From contig CAADUW010000132.1 of the NCBI GenBank assembly GCA_900752285.1, forward strand, positions 1 to 11,694: a stretch of DNA of 11,694 nt, in the 5' to 3' direction. This DNA comes from an uncultured Oscillospiraceae bacterium. GTDB lineage: Bacteria; Bacillota; Clostridia; Oscillospirales; Oscillospiraceae. Shown here in pieces: positions 5,349 to 11,680 of the stretch. The notes below the pieces were generated by a model. The model searched no databases. It saw nothing but the letters and a program-made list of their open reading frames with translations, and was not told where the DNA came from. Both the position numbers and the translations under genes were made by a program. Within the stretch, counting starts at the first letter, position 1. Every line of letters begins with the position of its first letter.

Positions 5349-7817
5349 TCACCCCATTAAATTTCTGTTTTTCGGAACCTGTTCCGGGATCACGTCCGCC
5401 AGATTCAGGGCCAGGGCGACCGCACCGACCTGATAGCCGCAGGTACCGTAGAAGCCCCGGTGGGTTCCGTCCGTCAGCACCAGCAGGGGGCGGACACCTG
5501 GCTCCAGAAAGAGCTTCCGGGCAAGGAGCTCCGAATCGGGAGAAAAATTGTCATAGTAAATCTCCGCCTCCGGAAGGGCGGCACACGCTTTTTGGAAGGT
5601 GGGGTCCGTCCGGTTTTCCGGTTTCCGGAGAACCAAGCACAGCCTGAGGCCCGCTCTTACCCTCCGGCGAAGCTCCGGAGCGGCTGCCGTCAGCTCCATC
5701 AGCGTGTGCTCGGAGGGCTCCTTGCCCACGTCCAGATACACGAGCAGCGTTTTTCCCGTAAGAAGTTCCCGGGAGGACACCGCCGTTCCCGGCGCCGTGG
5801 TCAGGGTAAAGGGCTCCAGCATGCCTCTGCCCAGCATCTGCTCCGGTTCCGCCGTGTCCAGCATCAGCATCTGGTGTCCGGTCTCCCCGGCCGCCAGTGT
5901 AAACTCCCGCAGACGGCACAGCTGGCTGCCGTTGGGCAGCCGGTTGGCGGTCAGCAGCCGGTAGGTTCCCGGCGCAAGGGCTTCCGGAATCTGGCAAAGG
6001 GGCCGGAAGGAATCTCCCTCCAGCCGGGACAGGGTGAAGTTTTCCCGGCAGGTGAAACGCTTGCCTTCCTGCATTTCCAATTCCAGCCGGGCGGTCTTTT
6101 CCGCCGAGCGGATCGGATGCCAGCCATCTGCCTGCCCGTATTCCGCCCCGCCGTCCCCGGGGTTCAGCCTGGCGGGAACGCCCAGTGTGCGGAGGATCGC
6201 AACGAACAGCGTTTTCCGCCCCTTTTCGTCCGTATGGCCCAGCCTCAGCGCCGCGGCCGGAGTCACGGTAAGCGCCGGATAGTAAGGCAGATCTCCATCG
6301 GGATAGTTTTCTTCCAGAAAGCGGTACAGTGCCGGGGGATCTTCCCGCCAGAGGGCCTTCTGCTCCGGCGAGAACGCCGCCTCAATGGGCGTGCGCCAGT
6401 CCTCCAGCAGCTCGCTGCCGATTCTGGGATTTTCAATTGCGGGGACAAACTGAGGCCGCTCCCGGAAGACAAGGGATGCCGCCCGGTGTATCCGGAGAAG
6501 AGATGCCGGAGTGTCCCGCCAATCCTTCGGGGCAAGGGTTTCCAGCAGGGCAAGGTACGCTTCCCGTTCCGATTCCCCGGAATCCCGGTACAGGGCATAC
6601 AGCTCGGGGGCGTTGCCCGCGGCGGTACGGAGGACTTCCTGCCAACGGAGCGGGAGCGTCTGATACTCCGGCAGGAAGTATCCCCGGATCCGGTTTCCCC
6701 GGGTCAGGGCGCAGCGGGCAAGGGTCAGTTCCCGCTGCCGCTGCTGCTCCGGGGTGAGCCGGACGGGATGGGGCGGTGCGGCGGCAGGGGCGGTGCAGGC
6801 AAAGTTTTCCAGCGGCGGCTCTGCCCCCGGCACCAGCGTCACAAGGCGATCCTGCCCGGGAGTCGCCATTTTTTCCGCCCGTTCCCCTGCCGCGACAGTC
6901 TCCGCATGCACCGTCGTCCGTCCCAGCTCAATCCGGCAGCAGCCGTTTTCATCGGTTTCCAGTACCGCCACCGGGCAGAATGCGGCGGAATTCACCACAT
7001 CCAGCCGCACCCGTGCCCCGGAAACCGGCTTCCCTGCCCGGTTCTTTACGGAAATTGTCAGGAGCTCCGTGGGGGCGTAGCGGGAGATCACATTGTACAG
7101 CGTGCAGCAGCCCTCCCGGTTTACGGGGACGTCGTTTTCCGGCAGGGAGGTACGGAGAAAGCTGCGGTAACAGGCAAGGGGGGCCCGGCTGGCCGCATCC
7201 GTAAACCAGCCCCGATCCAGCACCGGTTCCGGCTCACAGGCACCGAAATAGTGCCAGTCCCCGTCGCAGTAAGCCTCCACCCAGGCATGGTTGTCGTCAC
7301 AGTGGGCCCAGAAGGGCACGTAAATCTGCCGGGCGGGAATGCCGATACTCCGCAGAGCGGTGACCGCGAACACGGACTCCTCCCCGCACCGTCCGATGCC
7401 GCTGCGGAACGCCGTCATGGGGCTTTCCGTCCGGCTGTCGGAGGCCTGATAGGTCATCTGTTCGGCGCACCAGCGGTTCACCTCCAGAATGGCCTCCCGG
7501 GTGGAAAGCCCCGCCGTCCGGGGTGCCAGCCGGTCGTAGAAAAACCGGCGGCAGTCCACAAGATTTTCGGAATTGACCCGGGGACAGAACACATAGTGGA
7601 GGAAAAAGCGCTCCGGCAGTTCCCGGCAGAAGGGGCTGTGGGCTTGCAGGAACAGCGCGTGCTTTACAAAGGACAGCAGGGTCTCCGGCGCCATGGAGCA
7701 AAGGTCCGAAACCGGCAGACTCTCCGCCGCCAGCGTGTACAGCGCCGCCTCCTCCCGGGTCAGTTCCGCCGGCAGCGGACACCGGTGGGGACGGTTCAAA
7801 ATCGCTTCACTGAGCAT
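5349..7817 (-). CDS. Multidomain transglutaminase-like protein, cytosolic
   Basis: The protein has 822 residues and no signal peptide. Domain order: a helical N-terminus (1-120); a transglutaminase-like core with catalytic C144 (GRCGEES), H177 (NHAWVEA) and a GACEPEP motif at 192-198 where other members have the Asp-containing VDP; an Ig/carboxypeptidase-regulatory-like beta domain (about 250-330); a basic and acidic helical region; a second transglutaminase-like segment (about 510-560) that shares the PAR ending (GVPAR versus GIPAR) but has E531 at the cysteine position; another beta region; and a thioredoxin-like tail (about 670-820) lacking CxxC. Start: AGGAGGT at 7824-7830, six bases upstream; the frame stays open further upstream to 7910 but that would pass the promoter. 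The many cysteines fit a cytosolic location. It is monocistronic. Function unknown: peptidase, amidase or scaffold are all possible. Confidence 0.88.
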   Translation of the reverse strand: MLSEAILNRPHRCPLPAELTREEAALYTLAAESLPVSDLCSMAPETLLSFVKHALFLQAHSPFCRELPERFFLHYVFCPRVNSENLVDCRRFFYDRLAPRTAGLSTREAILEVNRWCAEQMTYQASDSRTESPMTAFRSGIGRCGEESVFAVTALRSIGIPARQIYVPFWAHCDDNHAWVEAYCDGDWHYFGACEPEPVLDRGWFTDAASRAPLACYRSFLRTSLPENDVPVNREGCCTLYNVISRYAPTELLTISVKNRAGKPVSGARVRLDVVNSAAFCPVAVLETDENGCCRIELGRTTVHAETVAAGERAEKMATPGQDRLVTLVPGAEPPLENFACTAPAAAPPHPVRLTPEQQRQRELTLARCALTRGNRIRGYFLPEYQTLPLRWQEVLRTAAGNAPELYALYRDSGESEREAYLALLETLAPKDWRDTPASLLRIHRAASLVFRERPQFVPAIENPRIGSELLEDWRTPIEAAFSPEQKALWREDPPALYRFLEENYPDGDLPYYPALTVTPAAALRLGHTDEKGRKTLFVAILRTLGVPARLNPGDGGAEYGQADGWHPIRSAEKTARLELEMQEGKRFTCRENFTLSRLEGDSFRPLCQIPEALAPGTYRLLTANRLPNGSQLCRLREFTLAAGETGHQMLMLDTAEPEQMLGRGMLEPFTLTTAPGTAVSSRELLTGKTLLVYLDVGKEPSEHTLMELTAAAPELRRRVRAGLRLCLVLRKPENRTDPTFQKACAALPEAEIYYDNFSPDSELLARKLFLEPGVRPLLVLTDGTHRGFYGTCGYQVGAVALALNLADVIPEQVPKNRNLMG

Positions 7818-7823
7818 GGTATG

Positions 7824-7830
7824 ACCTCCT
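7824..7830 (-). promoter_or_regulatory. Ribosome binding site fixing the transglutaminase-like start
   Basis: On the minus strand this reads AGGAGGT, six bases before the ATG at 7817. It rules out the upstream in-frame ATGs, which lie at or beyond the -10 box. Confidence 0.85.
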
Positions 7831-7869
7831 GAACGGAATACATCCGGATGTTTGTAGGATAGCTGCTTC

Positions 7870-7898
7870 ATCATACCACACAGGCGGAAATTTTTCCA
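7870..7898 (-). promoter_or_regulatory. Promoter of the transglutaminase-like gene
   Basis: Minus strand: -10 TATGAT (7875-7870) with extended TGG before it, 17-bp spacer, and a weak -35 TGGAAA (7898-7893, four of six to consensus). The expected start is near 7863, giving a leader of about 45 bases that contains the 10-bp palindrome CATCCGGATG (7841-7850). Confidence 0.55.
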
Positions 7899-7904
7899 GT
7901 CCTC

Positions 7905-7932
7905 TTGCAAAAGCCGGAATCTGTGCTAGAAT
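7905..7932 (+). promoter_or_regulatory. Promoter of the MATE-YitT operon
   Basis: The -35 is TTGCAA (7905-7910) and the -10 is TAGAAT (7927-7932), with a 16-bp spacer and extended -10 TGC. The architecture is almost the same as the promoter at 162-190. Transcription would begin near 7939. It lies only 6 bases from the -35 of the divergent minus-strand promoter. Confidence 0.65.
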
Positions 7933-7952
7933 AAGGCTCGATTCTTCTTTTG

Positions 7953-7956
7953 GGAG
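7953..7956 (+). promoter_or_regulatory. Ribosome binding site deciding the MATE start codon
   Basis: GGAG here is only one base from the GTG at 7958, too close for initiation, but ten bases from the in-frame TTG at 7967. That makes TTG the more likely start. An ATT at 7964 is also in frame. No in-frame ATG precedes the first membrane helix. Confidence 0.5.
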
Positions 7957-7966
7957 CGTGTACATT

Positions 7967-9331
7967 TTGACCCGGATTTCTTCTCCGGAAACCGGGCGGC
8001 AGGACAGTCTGACCGCCCGGATCGTCCGGTTCAGTCTGCCGCTGATGGTGTCCAACCTGCTGCAGGTCCTGTTCAACATGGCGGATATCGCCGTCATCGG
8101 CAAATTTGCCGGTTCCATTTCCCTTGCCGCCGTCGGCTCCACTGCCACGGCAGTGACTCTGTTTACCGGAGTCCTCATCGGTCTCGGCAGCGGCGTGAAT
8201 GCCCTGATTGCCCGGTACTGGGGTGCGAAGGACAATGGCACGCTGCGCCGCACCGCCCACTCCGCCGTGCTCATCTGCCTGATCGCCGGAGTGCTGGTGC
8301 TCCTGTTCGGACAGTTCGGCTCCCGGGGACTGCTGCGTCTGCTGAAAACCAAGGACGAGCTGCTGGACAAGGCAACCCTTTACATGCGGATCTACTTTCT
8401 CGGCATGCCCGCCATGGGGCTTTACAACTTCGGCAACGCGGTGTTCAGCGCCATCGGCGACACAAAAAAACCTCTGCGCTATCTGTCGGCGGCGGGCATT
8501 GTGAATATTGTACTCAATCTGATCTTCGTGATCGTCTTCCGGATGGATGTGGCGGGCGTAGCGCTGGCCAGCTGCCTGTCGCAGTGCCTGTCCGCAGGGC
8601 TGATCCTCCGGGCGCTGCTGCAAAGCGGGGAATGCTACGGGCTTTCCGTCCGGGAACTGGGCTTTGATCCCCGGGCCTGTCGGGAGGTTCTGACCCTTGG
8701 CATCCCCGCAGGGGCGCAGAACGCCATTTTCTACATCGCCAACATGTTTATTCAGATGGGCGTCAACTCCTTCGACACCACCATGGTGGCAGGCAACGCC
8801 GCCGCTGCCAACGCCGACGGACTGGTCTACGATGTAATGGCCGCCATTTACACCGCATGCAGCAGCTTCATCGGCATGAACTACGGTGCCGGAGATCTGA
8901 AGCAGGCGAAAAAGTGCTACTTTATCTGTCTGGGGCTGTCCTTTGGCATCGGCATAACCATGGGCCTTGGGCTGTACGCTTTGGGTCCGGCCTTCCTGTC
9001 CCTGTTTGCCTCCGAGGCCCCTGTCATTGCCGACGGCATGAAGCGGCTGAAGATCATGAGCATCAGCTACGGCTTCTCCGCCTTTATGGACAACGCCATT
9101 GCCGGCTGCCGGGGACTGGGTCGGAGTCTCGTCCCCATGATCGTGGTGATTTCCGGCTCCTGCATTTTCCGGATCGTCTGGGTGCTGACGATCTTCGCTT
9201 ACTTCCGCACCATCACCTCGCTGTATCTGGTCTACATTTTCTCCTGGGGCGTCACCGCTCTGTTTGAGAATCTGTACTTCTTCCACACCTACCGGAAGCT
9301 CACCCGCAGCCATCCGGCAGGAAATGTCTGA
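7967..9331 (+). CDS. MATE-family multidrug/sodium (or proton) exporter
   Basis: About 454 residues from the TTG start (457 if the GTG at 7958 is used), a normal length for MATE proteins, with about twelve hydrophobic helices in two homologous halves. The first half carries IVRFSLPLMVSNLLQVLFN, DIAVIGKFAG and RYWGAKDNG. The second begins near LTLGIPAGAQNAIFYIANMF and contains the matching NYGAGD...AKK loop (near residue 304). These proteins export cationic drugs or metabolites in exchange for Na+ or H+; the substrate cannot be read from the sequence. The short basic N-terminus (LTRISS...) faces the cytoplasm. It has its own promoter and is followed 30 bases later by the YitT gene. The family is firm; the exact start is uncertain because of the unusual start codon. 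Confidence 0.93.
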   Translation: MTRISSPETGRQDSLTARIVRFSLPLMVSNLLQVLFNMADIAVIGKFAGSISLAAVGSTATAVTLFTGVLIGLGSGVNALIARYWGAKDNGTLRRTAHSAVLICLIAGVLVLLFGQFGSRGLLRLLKTKDELLDKATLYMRIYFLGMPAMGLYNFGNAVFSAIGDTKKPLRYLSAAGIVNIVLNLIFVIVFRMDVAGVALASCLSQCLSAGLILRALLQSGECYGLSVRELGFDPRACREVLTLGIPAGAQNAIFYIANMFIQMGVNSFDTTMVAGNAAAANADGLVYDVMAAIYTACSSFIGMNYGAGDLKQAKKCYFICLGLSFGIGITMGLGLYALGPAFLSLFASEAPVIADGMKRLKIMSISYGFSAFMDNAIAGCRGLGRSLVPMIVVISGSCIFRIVWVLTIFAYFRTITSLYLVYIFSWGVTALFENLYFFHTYRKLTRSHPAGNV

Positions 9332-9361
9332 CGGTTTTGCCGTCCGGAAAGGAGCTTTTTC

Positions 9362-10210
9362 ATGACAACGTCCGAACGGATCCGGGAGTACGCCATCATC
9401 ACGGCAGGAACCTTTGTCATTGCGGCGGCAGTTTTCTTTTTCCTTGCCCCCAGCCGTCTTGCGGTGGGCTCGGCATCTGGTCTTGCGGTGGTGCTGAGCC
9501 ACTTTATCCCCCTTCCCCTGTCCGTGATCACCTTTGGTCTGAACGCCCTGTTTCTGCTGCTGGGCTTTGTGCTGGTGGGCGGAGAATTCGGTGCGAAAAC
9601 CGTATACACCTCCCTGCTCATGCCCCTGTTTCTGCGGCTGTTCGAGGGGATCTTCCCGGATTTTCAGTCGCTTACCGGGGAAGCCTTTCTCGACATGCTG
9701 TGCTACTGTTTTGTGGTGAGCATCGGGCTTGCCCTGCTGTTCAGCCGCAACGCCTCCTCCGGCGGGCTGGACATTGCGGCAAAGATTCTCAACAAATACT
9801 TCCGCGTGGAGCTGGGCAGAGCCATGTCCGCCGCCGGAATCGCCGTGGCGCTGCTGTCGGCCCTGTGCTATGACGCCAAAACCGTGATCATTTCCCTCAT
9901 CGGCACCTATCTCAATGGGATCATTCTGGATCAGTTTCTCTTTGAAATCAGCCAGAAGCTGAAAATCTGCATCATTTCCGAGCGCTTCGAGGAAATCCGG
10001 CGCTACATCGTGGACACCCTCCATTCCGGCGCCACGGTCTATGAGGCCCGGGGTGCCTTCGGGGAAATGCCCGTGCATCCGGAATTGCAGGTGATCGTGG
10101 ACAAATCCGAGTACGCAAAGCTCATGCCCTATCTGCAAAAGGTGGATCCCCACGCCTTTATCACCGTGTACAAGGTGAAGGAAATGCCCTATATTTCCAA
10201 AAAACGGTGA
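9362..10210 (+). CDS. YitT-family membrane protein with DUF2179 C-terminus
   Basis: The 282-residue protein belongs to the YitT/YqfU family: about five to six membrane helices in residues 10-195 with the family motif ASSGGLDIAAKIL (131-143), followed by a soluble C-terminal DUF2179 domain (about 200-280) ending in VDPHAFITVYKVKEM. The function of the family is not settled; some members affect growth, stress or amino-acid phenotypes. AAAGGAG ends at 9354, seven bases before the ATG. It sits 30 bases after the MATE gene with no promoter or terminator between, so it is probably co-transcribed. No good terminator follows, so read-through toward the BMP gene is possible. Confidence 0.93.
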   Translation: MTTSERIREYAIITAGTFVIAAAVFFFLAPSRLAVGSASGLAVVLSHFIPLPLSVITFGLNALFLLLGFVLVGGEFGAKTVYTSLLMPLFLRLFEGIFPDFQSLTGEAFLDMLCYCFVVSIGLALLFSRNASSGGLDIAAKILNKYFRVELGRAMSAAGIAVALLSALCYDAKTVIISLIGTYLNGIILDQFLFEISQKLKICIISERFEEIRRYIVDTLHSGATVYEARGAFGEMPVHPELQVIVDKSEYAKLMPYLQKVDPHAFITVYKVKEMPYISKKR

Positions 10211-10245
10211 AAATGACGAAAGTATCCGGCACCCCGGGTTGGCTG

Positions 10246-10274
10246 TTGATTTTTTCCGCGGGATGATGTATACT
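10246..10274 (+). promoter_or_regulatory. Promoter of the BMP lipoprotein gene
   Basis: The -35 is TTGATT (10246-10251) and the -10 is TATACT (10269-10274), with an ideal 17-bp spacer. The start should be near 10281, leaving a leader of about 74 bases, too short to hold a full purine riboswitch. Confidence 0.65.
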
Positions 10275-10317
10275 GAGGACGGGAAACAGGGAGAAACGAA
10301 AGTGATCCCAAATTTTA

Positions 10318-10331
10318 CCGTCTTCGGACGG
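10318..10331 (+). promoter_or_regulatory. cUUCGg tetraloop hairpin in the leader of the BMP gene
   Basis: CCGTC (10318-10322), loop TTCG, GACGG (10327-10331). The closing C-UUCG-G is one of the most stable RNA tetraloops. It ends ten bases before the AGGAGG at 10341-10346. It may protect the 5' end of the mRNA or keep the ribosome binding site open. A terminator role is unlikely because no T-run follows. Confidence 0.55.
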
Positions 10332-10354
10332 AACAAAAACAGGAGGAAAACATC

Positions 10355-11371
10355 ATGAAGAAACTCATTGCACTTCTTCTGGCCATGGTCATGGTTCTGG
10401 GTCTGGCTGCCTGCGGCACCAAGACTGAGAACGGCGGCAGCACCGGTCTGAAGATCGGCATGGTCACCGACGTCGGCGGCGTCAATGACCAGTCCTTCAA
10501 CCAGGGCGCATGGGAAGGCCTGCAGGCTCTGGCCAACGAGGACAAAACCTTCACCGTGAACTACCTGGAGAGCAAGACGGACGCGGACTACGCTTCCAAC
10601 ATTCAGACCTTCCTGGATGACAAGTACGATCTGATCATCTGCGTCGGCTACATGCTGGCCAACGCTACCCGGGAAGCCGCTCAGGCCAACCCCGATCAGA
10701 AGTTTGCCATCATCGACGACAACACCAACGCGGATCTGCCCAATGTGGCTTGCCTGATGTTCGCGCAGGAGCAGTGCTCCTACCTGGTCGGTGTCGTTGC
10801 CGGTACCATGACCAAGAGCAACGTGGTCGGCTATGTGCAGGGCATGGTCTCTGATTCCATGAACCTGTTCGGCATCGGCTTCGTGTCCGGCGTTCTGTCC
10901 GTGAACCCCGACGCAACCGTTCTGCAGTACAACGCCAACTCCTTCGGTGATGCCGCTGCCGGCTCCGCTGCCGCTACCGACATGTACACCAAGGGTGCTG
11001 ACATCATCTACCATGCAGCCGGCGGCACCGGCAACGGCGTCATCAACGCCTGTGTGGACAACGGCATCTACGCCATCGGCGTTGACTCCGACCAGAGCGT
11101 TCTGGCTCCCGAGACCGTCATCACCTCCGCCATGAAGCGGGTTGACAACGGCGTGCAGGACATCTGCAAGGCCCTGAAGGACAACAAGTTTGAGGGCGGC
11201 GAGCACAAGTACACGCTGGCTGACGGCGGCGTGGACATCGCTCCTACCCAGACTCTGCTGACCCCCGAGGCTCTGGCTGCCGTTGAGCAGGCCAAGAAGG
11301 ACATTCTGGACGGCAAGGTAGTTGTTCCCACCACCACCGCCGAGTGCCCCGCTTTCACTCTGGGCAACTGA
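10355..11371 (+). CDS. BMP-family (PnrA-like) substrate-binding lipoprotein
   Basis: This 338-residue protein has a lipoprotein signal peptide (K2-K3, hydrophobic 4-17, lipobox LAAC with C20) and a mature domain of the bacterial basic membrane protein/PnrA family, which binds purine or other nucleosides for ABC import. Family signatures are DVGGVNDQSFNQ (39-50), the FAIIDDN...NVACLMFAQEQ region (about 117-138), HAAGGTGNGV (about 219) and GVDSDQS (242-248). Its alanine codons often use GCT and its valines GTT, whereas the neighbours favour GCC/GCG/GCA, a bias expected of a highly expressed gene. It has its own promoter and terminator. The ATPase and permease genes that usually accompany it are not downstream in this window. 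AGGAGG at 10341-10346 is eight bases from the ATG. Confidence 0.94.
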   Translation: MKKLIALLLAMVMVLGLAACGTKTENGGSTGLKIGMVTDVGGVNDQSFNQGAWEGLQALANEDKTFTVNYLESKTDADYASNIQTFLDDKYDLIICVGYMLANATREAAQANPDQKFAIIDDNTNADLPNVACLMFAQEQCSYLVGVVAGTMTKSNVVGYVQGMVSDSMNLFGIGFVSGVLSVNPDATVLQYNANSFGDAAAGSAAATDMYTKGADIIYHAAGGTGNGVINACVDNGIYAIGVDSDQSVLAPETVITSAMKRVDNGVQDICKALKDNKFEGGEHKYTLADGGVDIAPTQTLLTPEALAAVEQAKKDILDGKVVVPTTTAECPAFTLGN

Positions 11372-11386
11372 TTTTTCCATAACCCA

Positions 11387-11423
11387 AAAGGCTCCCACCT
11401 GCAAAGGCGGGAGCCTTTCGTTT
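11387..11423 (+). terminator. Intrinsic terminator of the BMP gene
   Basis: AAAGGCTCCC (11387-11396) pairs perfectly with GGGAGCCTTT (11409-11418). Inside, CCT/AGG continues the stem after one A-C mismatch and is closed by a GCAA (GNRA) tetraloop. TTT-CG-TTT follows. It lies 15 bases after the TGA, so the BMP transcript is monocistronic. Confidence 0.8.
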
Positions 11424-11460
11424 GCCGCGCGAACGCCCTGCCTGTCCGCGGGCGGCAAAC
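11420..11460. repeat. 9-bp inverted repeat after the BMP terminator
   Basis: GTTTGCCGC (11420-11428) is complementary to GCGGCAAAC (11452-11460), with a 23-nt GC-rich loop. The right arm, as GGCGGCAAAC (11451-11460), occurs again exactly at 11591-11600. It marks the beginning of a 270-base stretch of palindromes. Confidence 0.4.
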
Positions 11461-11529
11461 TCTGCGAGGCTTTTTTGACACGCTGACGCAAGATCCCTCG
11501 GGCTATAGACGGGTGTCCGTAAAACAGTT

Positions 11530-11563
11530 AATCCTCCGTATGGCTTAGACCATGCGGAGGATT
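11530..11563 (+). promoter_or_regulatory. 14-bp stem-loop burying a ribosome binding site
   Basis: The 11530-11543 arm (AATCCTCCGTATGG) pairs with 11550-11563 over all 14 positions with one G-U wobble; the loop is CTTAGA. The 3' arm includes GGAGG (11556-11560), eight bases before an ATG at 11569. Folding would hide this ribosome binding site. TTTGTTT follows, so a weak terminator is an alternative. Confidence 0.5.
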
Positions 11564-11568
11564 TGTTT

Positions 11569-11652
11569 ATGTCTAATCTTCAAACTTGCTGGCGGCAAAC
11601 GGTTTGTCAAACCCGTTTGCGGACGGCAAGTCCACAAGGGATAGCCGCATAA
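11569..11652 (+). CDS. Possible 27-residue peptide, doubtful
   Basis: ATG at 11569 with GGAGG eight bases upstream, open for 27 codons to TAA at 11650-11652. It begins MSNLQTCWRQTVCQ and ends SPQGIAA; there is no recognised domain. The coding strand also forms hairpins (11595-11620), so the region may work as DNA or RNA and not as protein. The well-spaced ribosome binding site inside a stem is the only real support. It could be a leader peptide. Confidence 0.2.
   Translation: MSNLQTCWRQTVCQTRLRTASPQGIAA
11595..11620. repeat. 8-bp inverted repeat with extended stem
   Basis: GCAAACGG (11595-11602) is complementary to CCGTTTGC (11613-11620). With one bulged C the stem continues through TTT/AAA to a 3-nt loop. 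Part of the right-end palindrome cluster; role unknown. Confidence 0.4.
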
Positions 11653-11680
11653 GCGGCGCAAGGGGGGTGTAGCCACCTTG
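11644..11680. repeat. Two adjacent short hairpins near the window end
   Basis: GCCGC (11644-11648), loop ATAA, GCGGC (11653-11657); then CAAGG (11659-11663) pairs with CCTTG (11676-11680), continuing with GG/CC after one mismatch. Paired hairpins of this type, followed by a GGAAGGTCGTGA-like segment, remind me of sequences ahead of mobilization genes in clostridial conjugative elements; this is from memory and unchecked. Confidence 0.35.

Noticed and set aside
5460..7832. A 790-codon open frame on the plus strand opposite the transglutaminase-like gene
   Set aside because: Compositional shadow: rich in R/G/P/Q, with no domain, while the minus strand shows catalytic motifs and a perfect ribosome binding site.
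7818..7910. A 31-residue N-terminal extension of the transglutaminase-like protein
   Set aside because: It would begin upstream of the -10 box and has no ribosome binding site, whereas ATG 7817 has AGGAGGT at ideal distance.
10211..10245. Terminator after the YitT gene
   Set aside because: CCGG/CCGG at 10226-10237 is only a 4-bp stem and no T-run follows directly; too weak to call.
10275..10354. Purine riboswitch ahead of the BMP gene
   Set aside because: The leader is about 74 bases and shows only one small hairpin; no three-way junction could be recognised.
7871..11491. A 1206-codon open frame on the minus strand opposite the MATE, YitT and BMP genes
   Set aside because: Antisense to three clear protein families and across two promoters; the translation is H/G/Q/V-rich without domains.
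11475..11509. Promoter from TTGACA (11475-11480) to TATAGA (11504-11509)
   Set aside because: The spacer is 23 bases, too long for sigma-A; no better -10 box at 16-18 bases.
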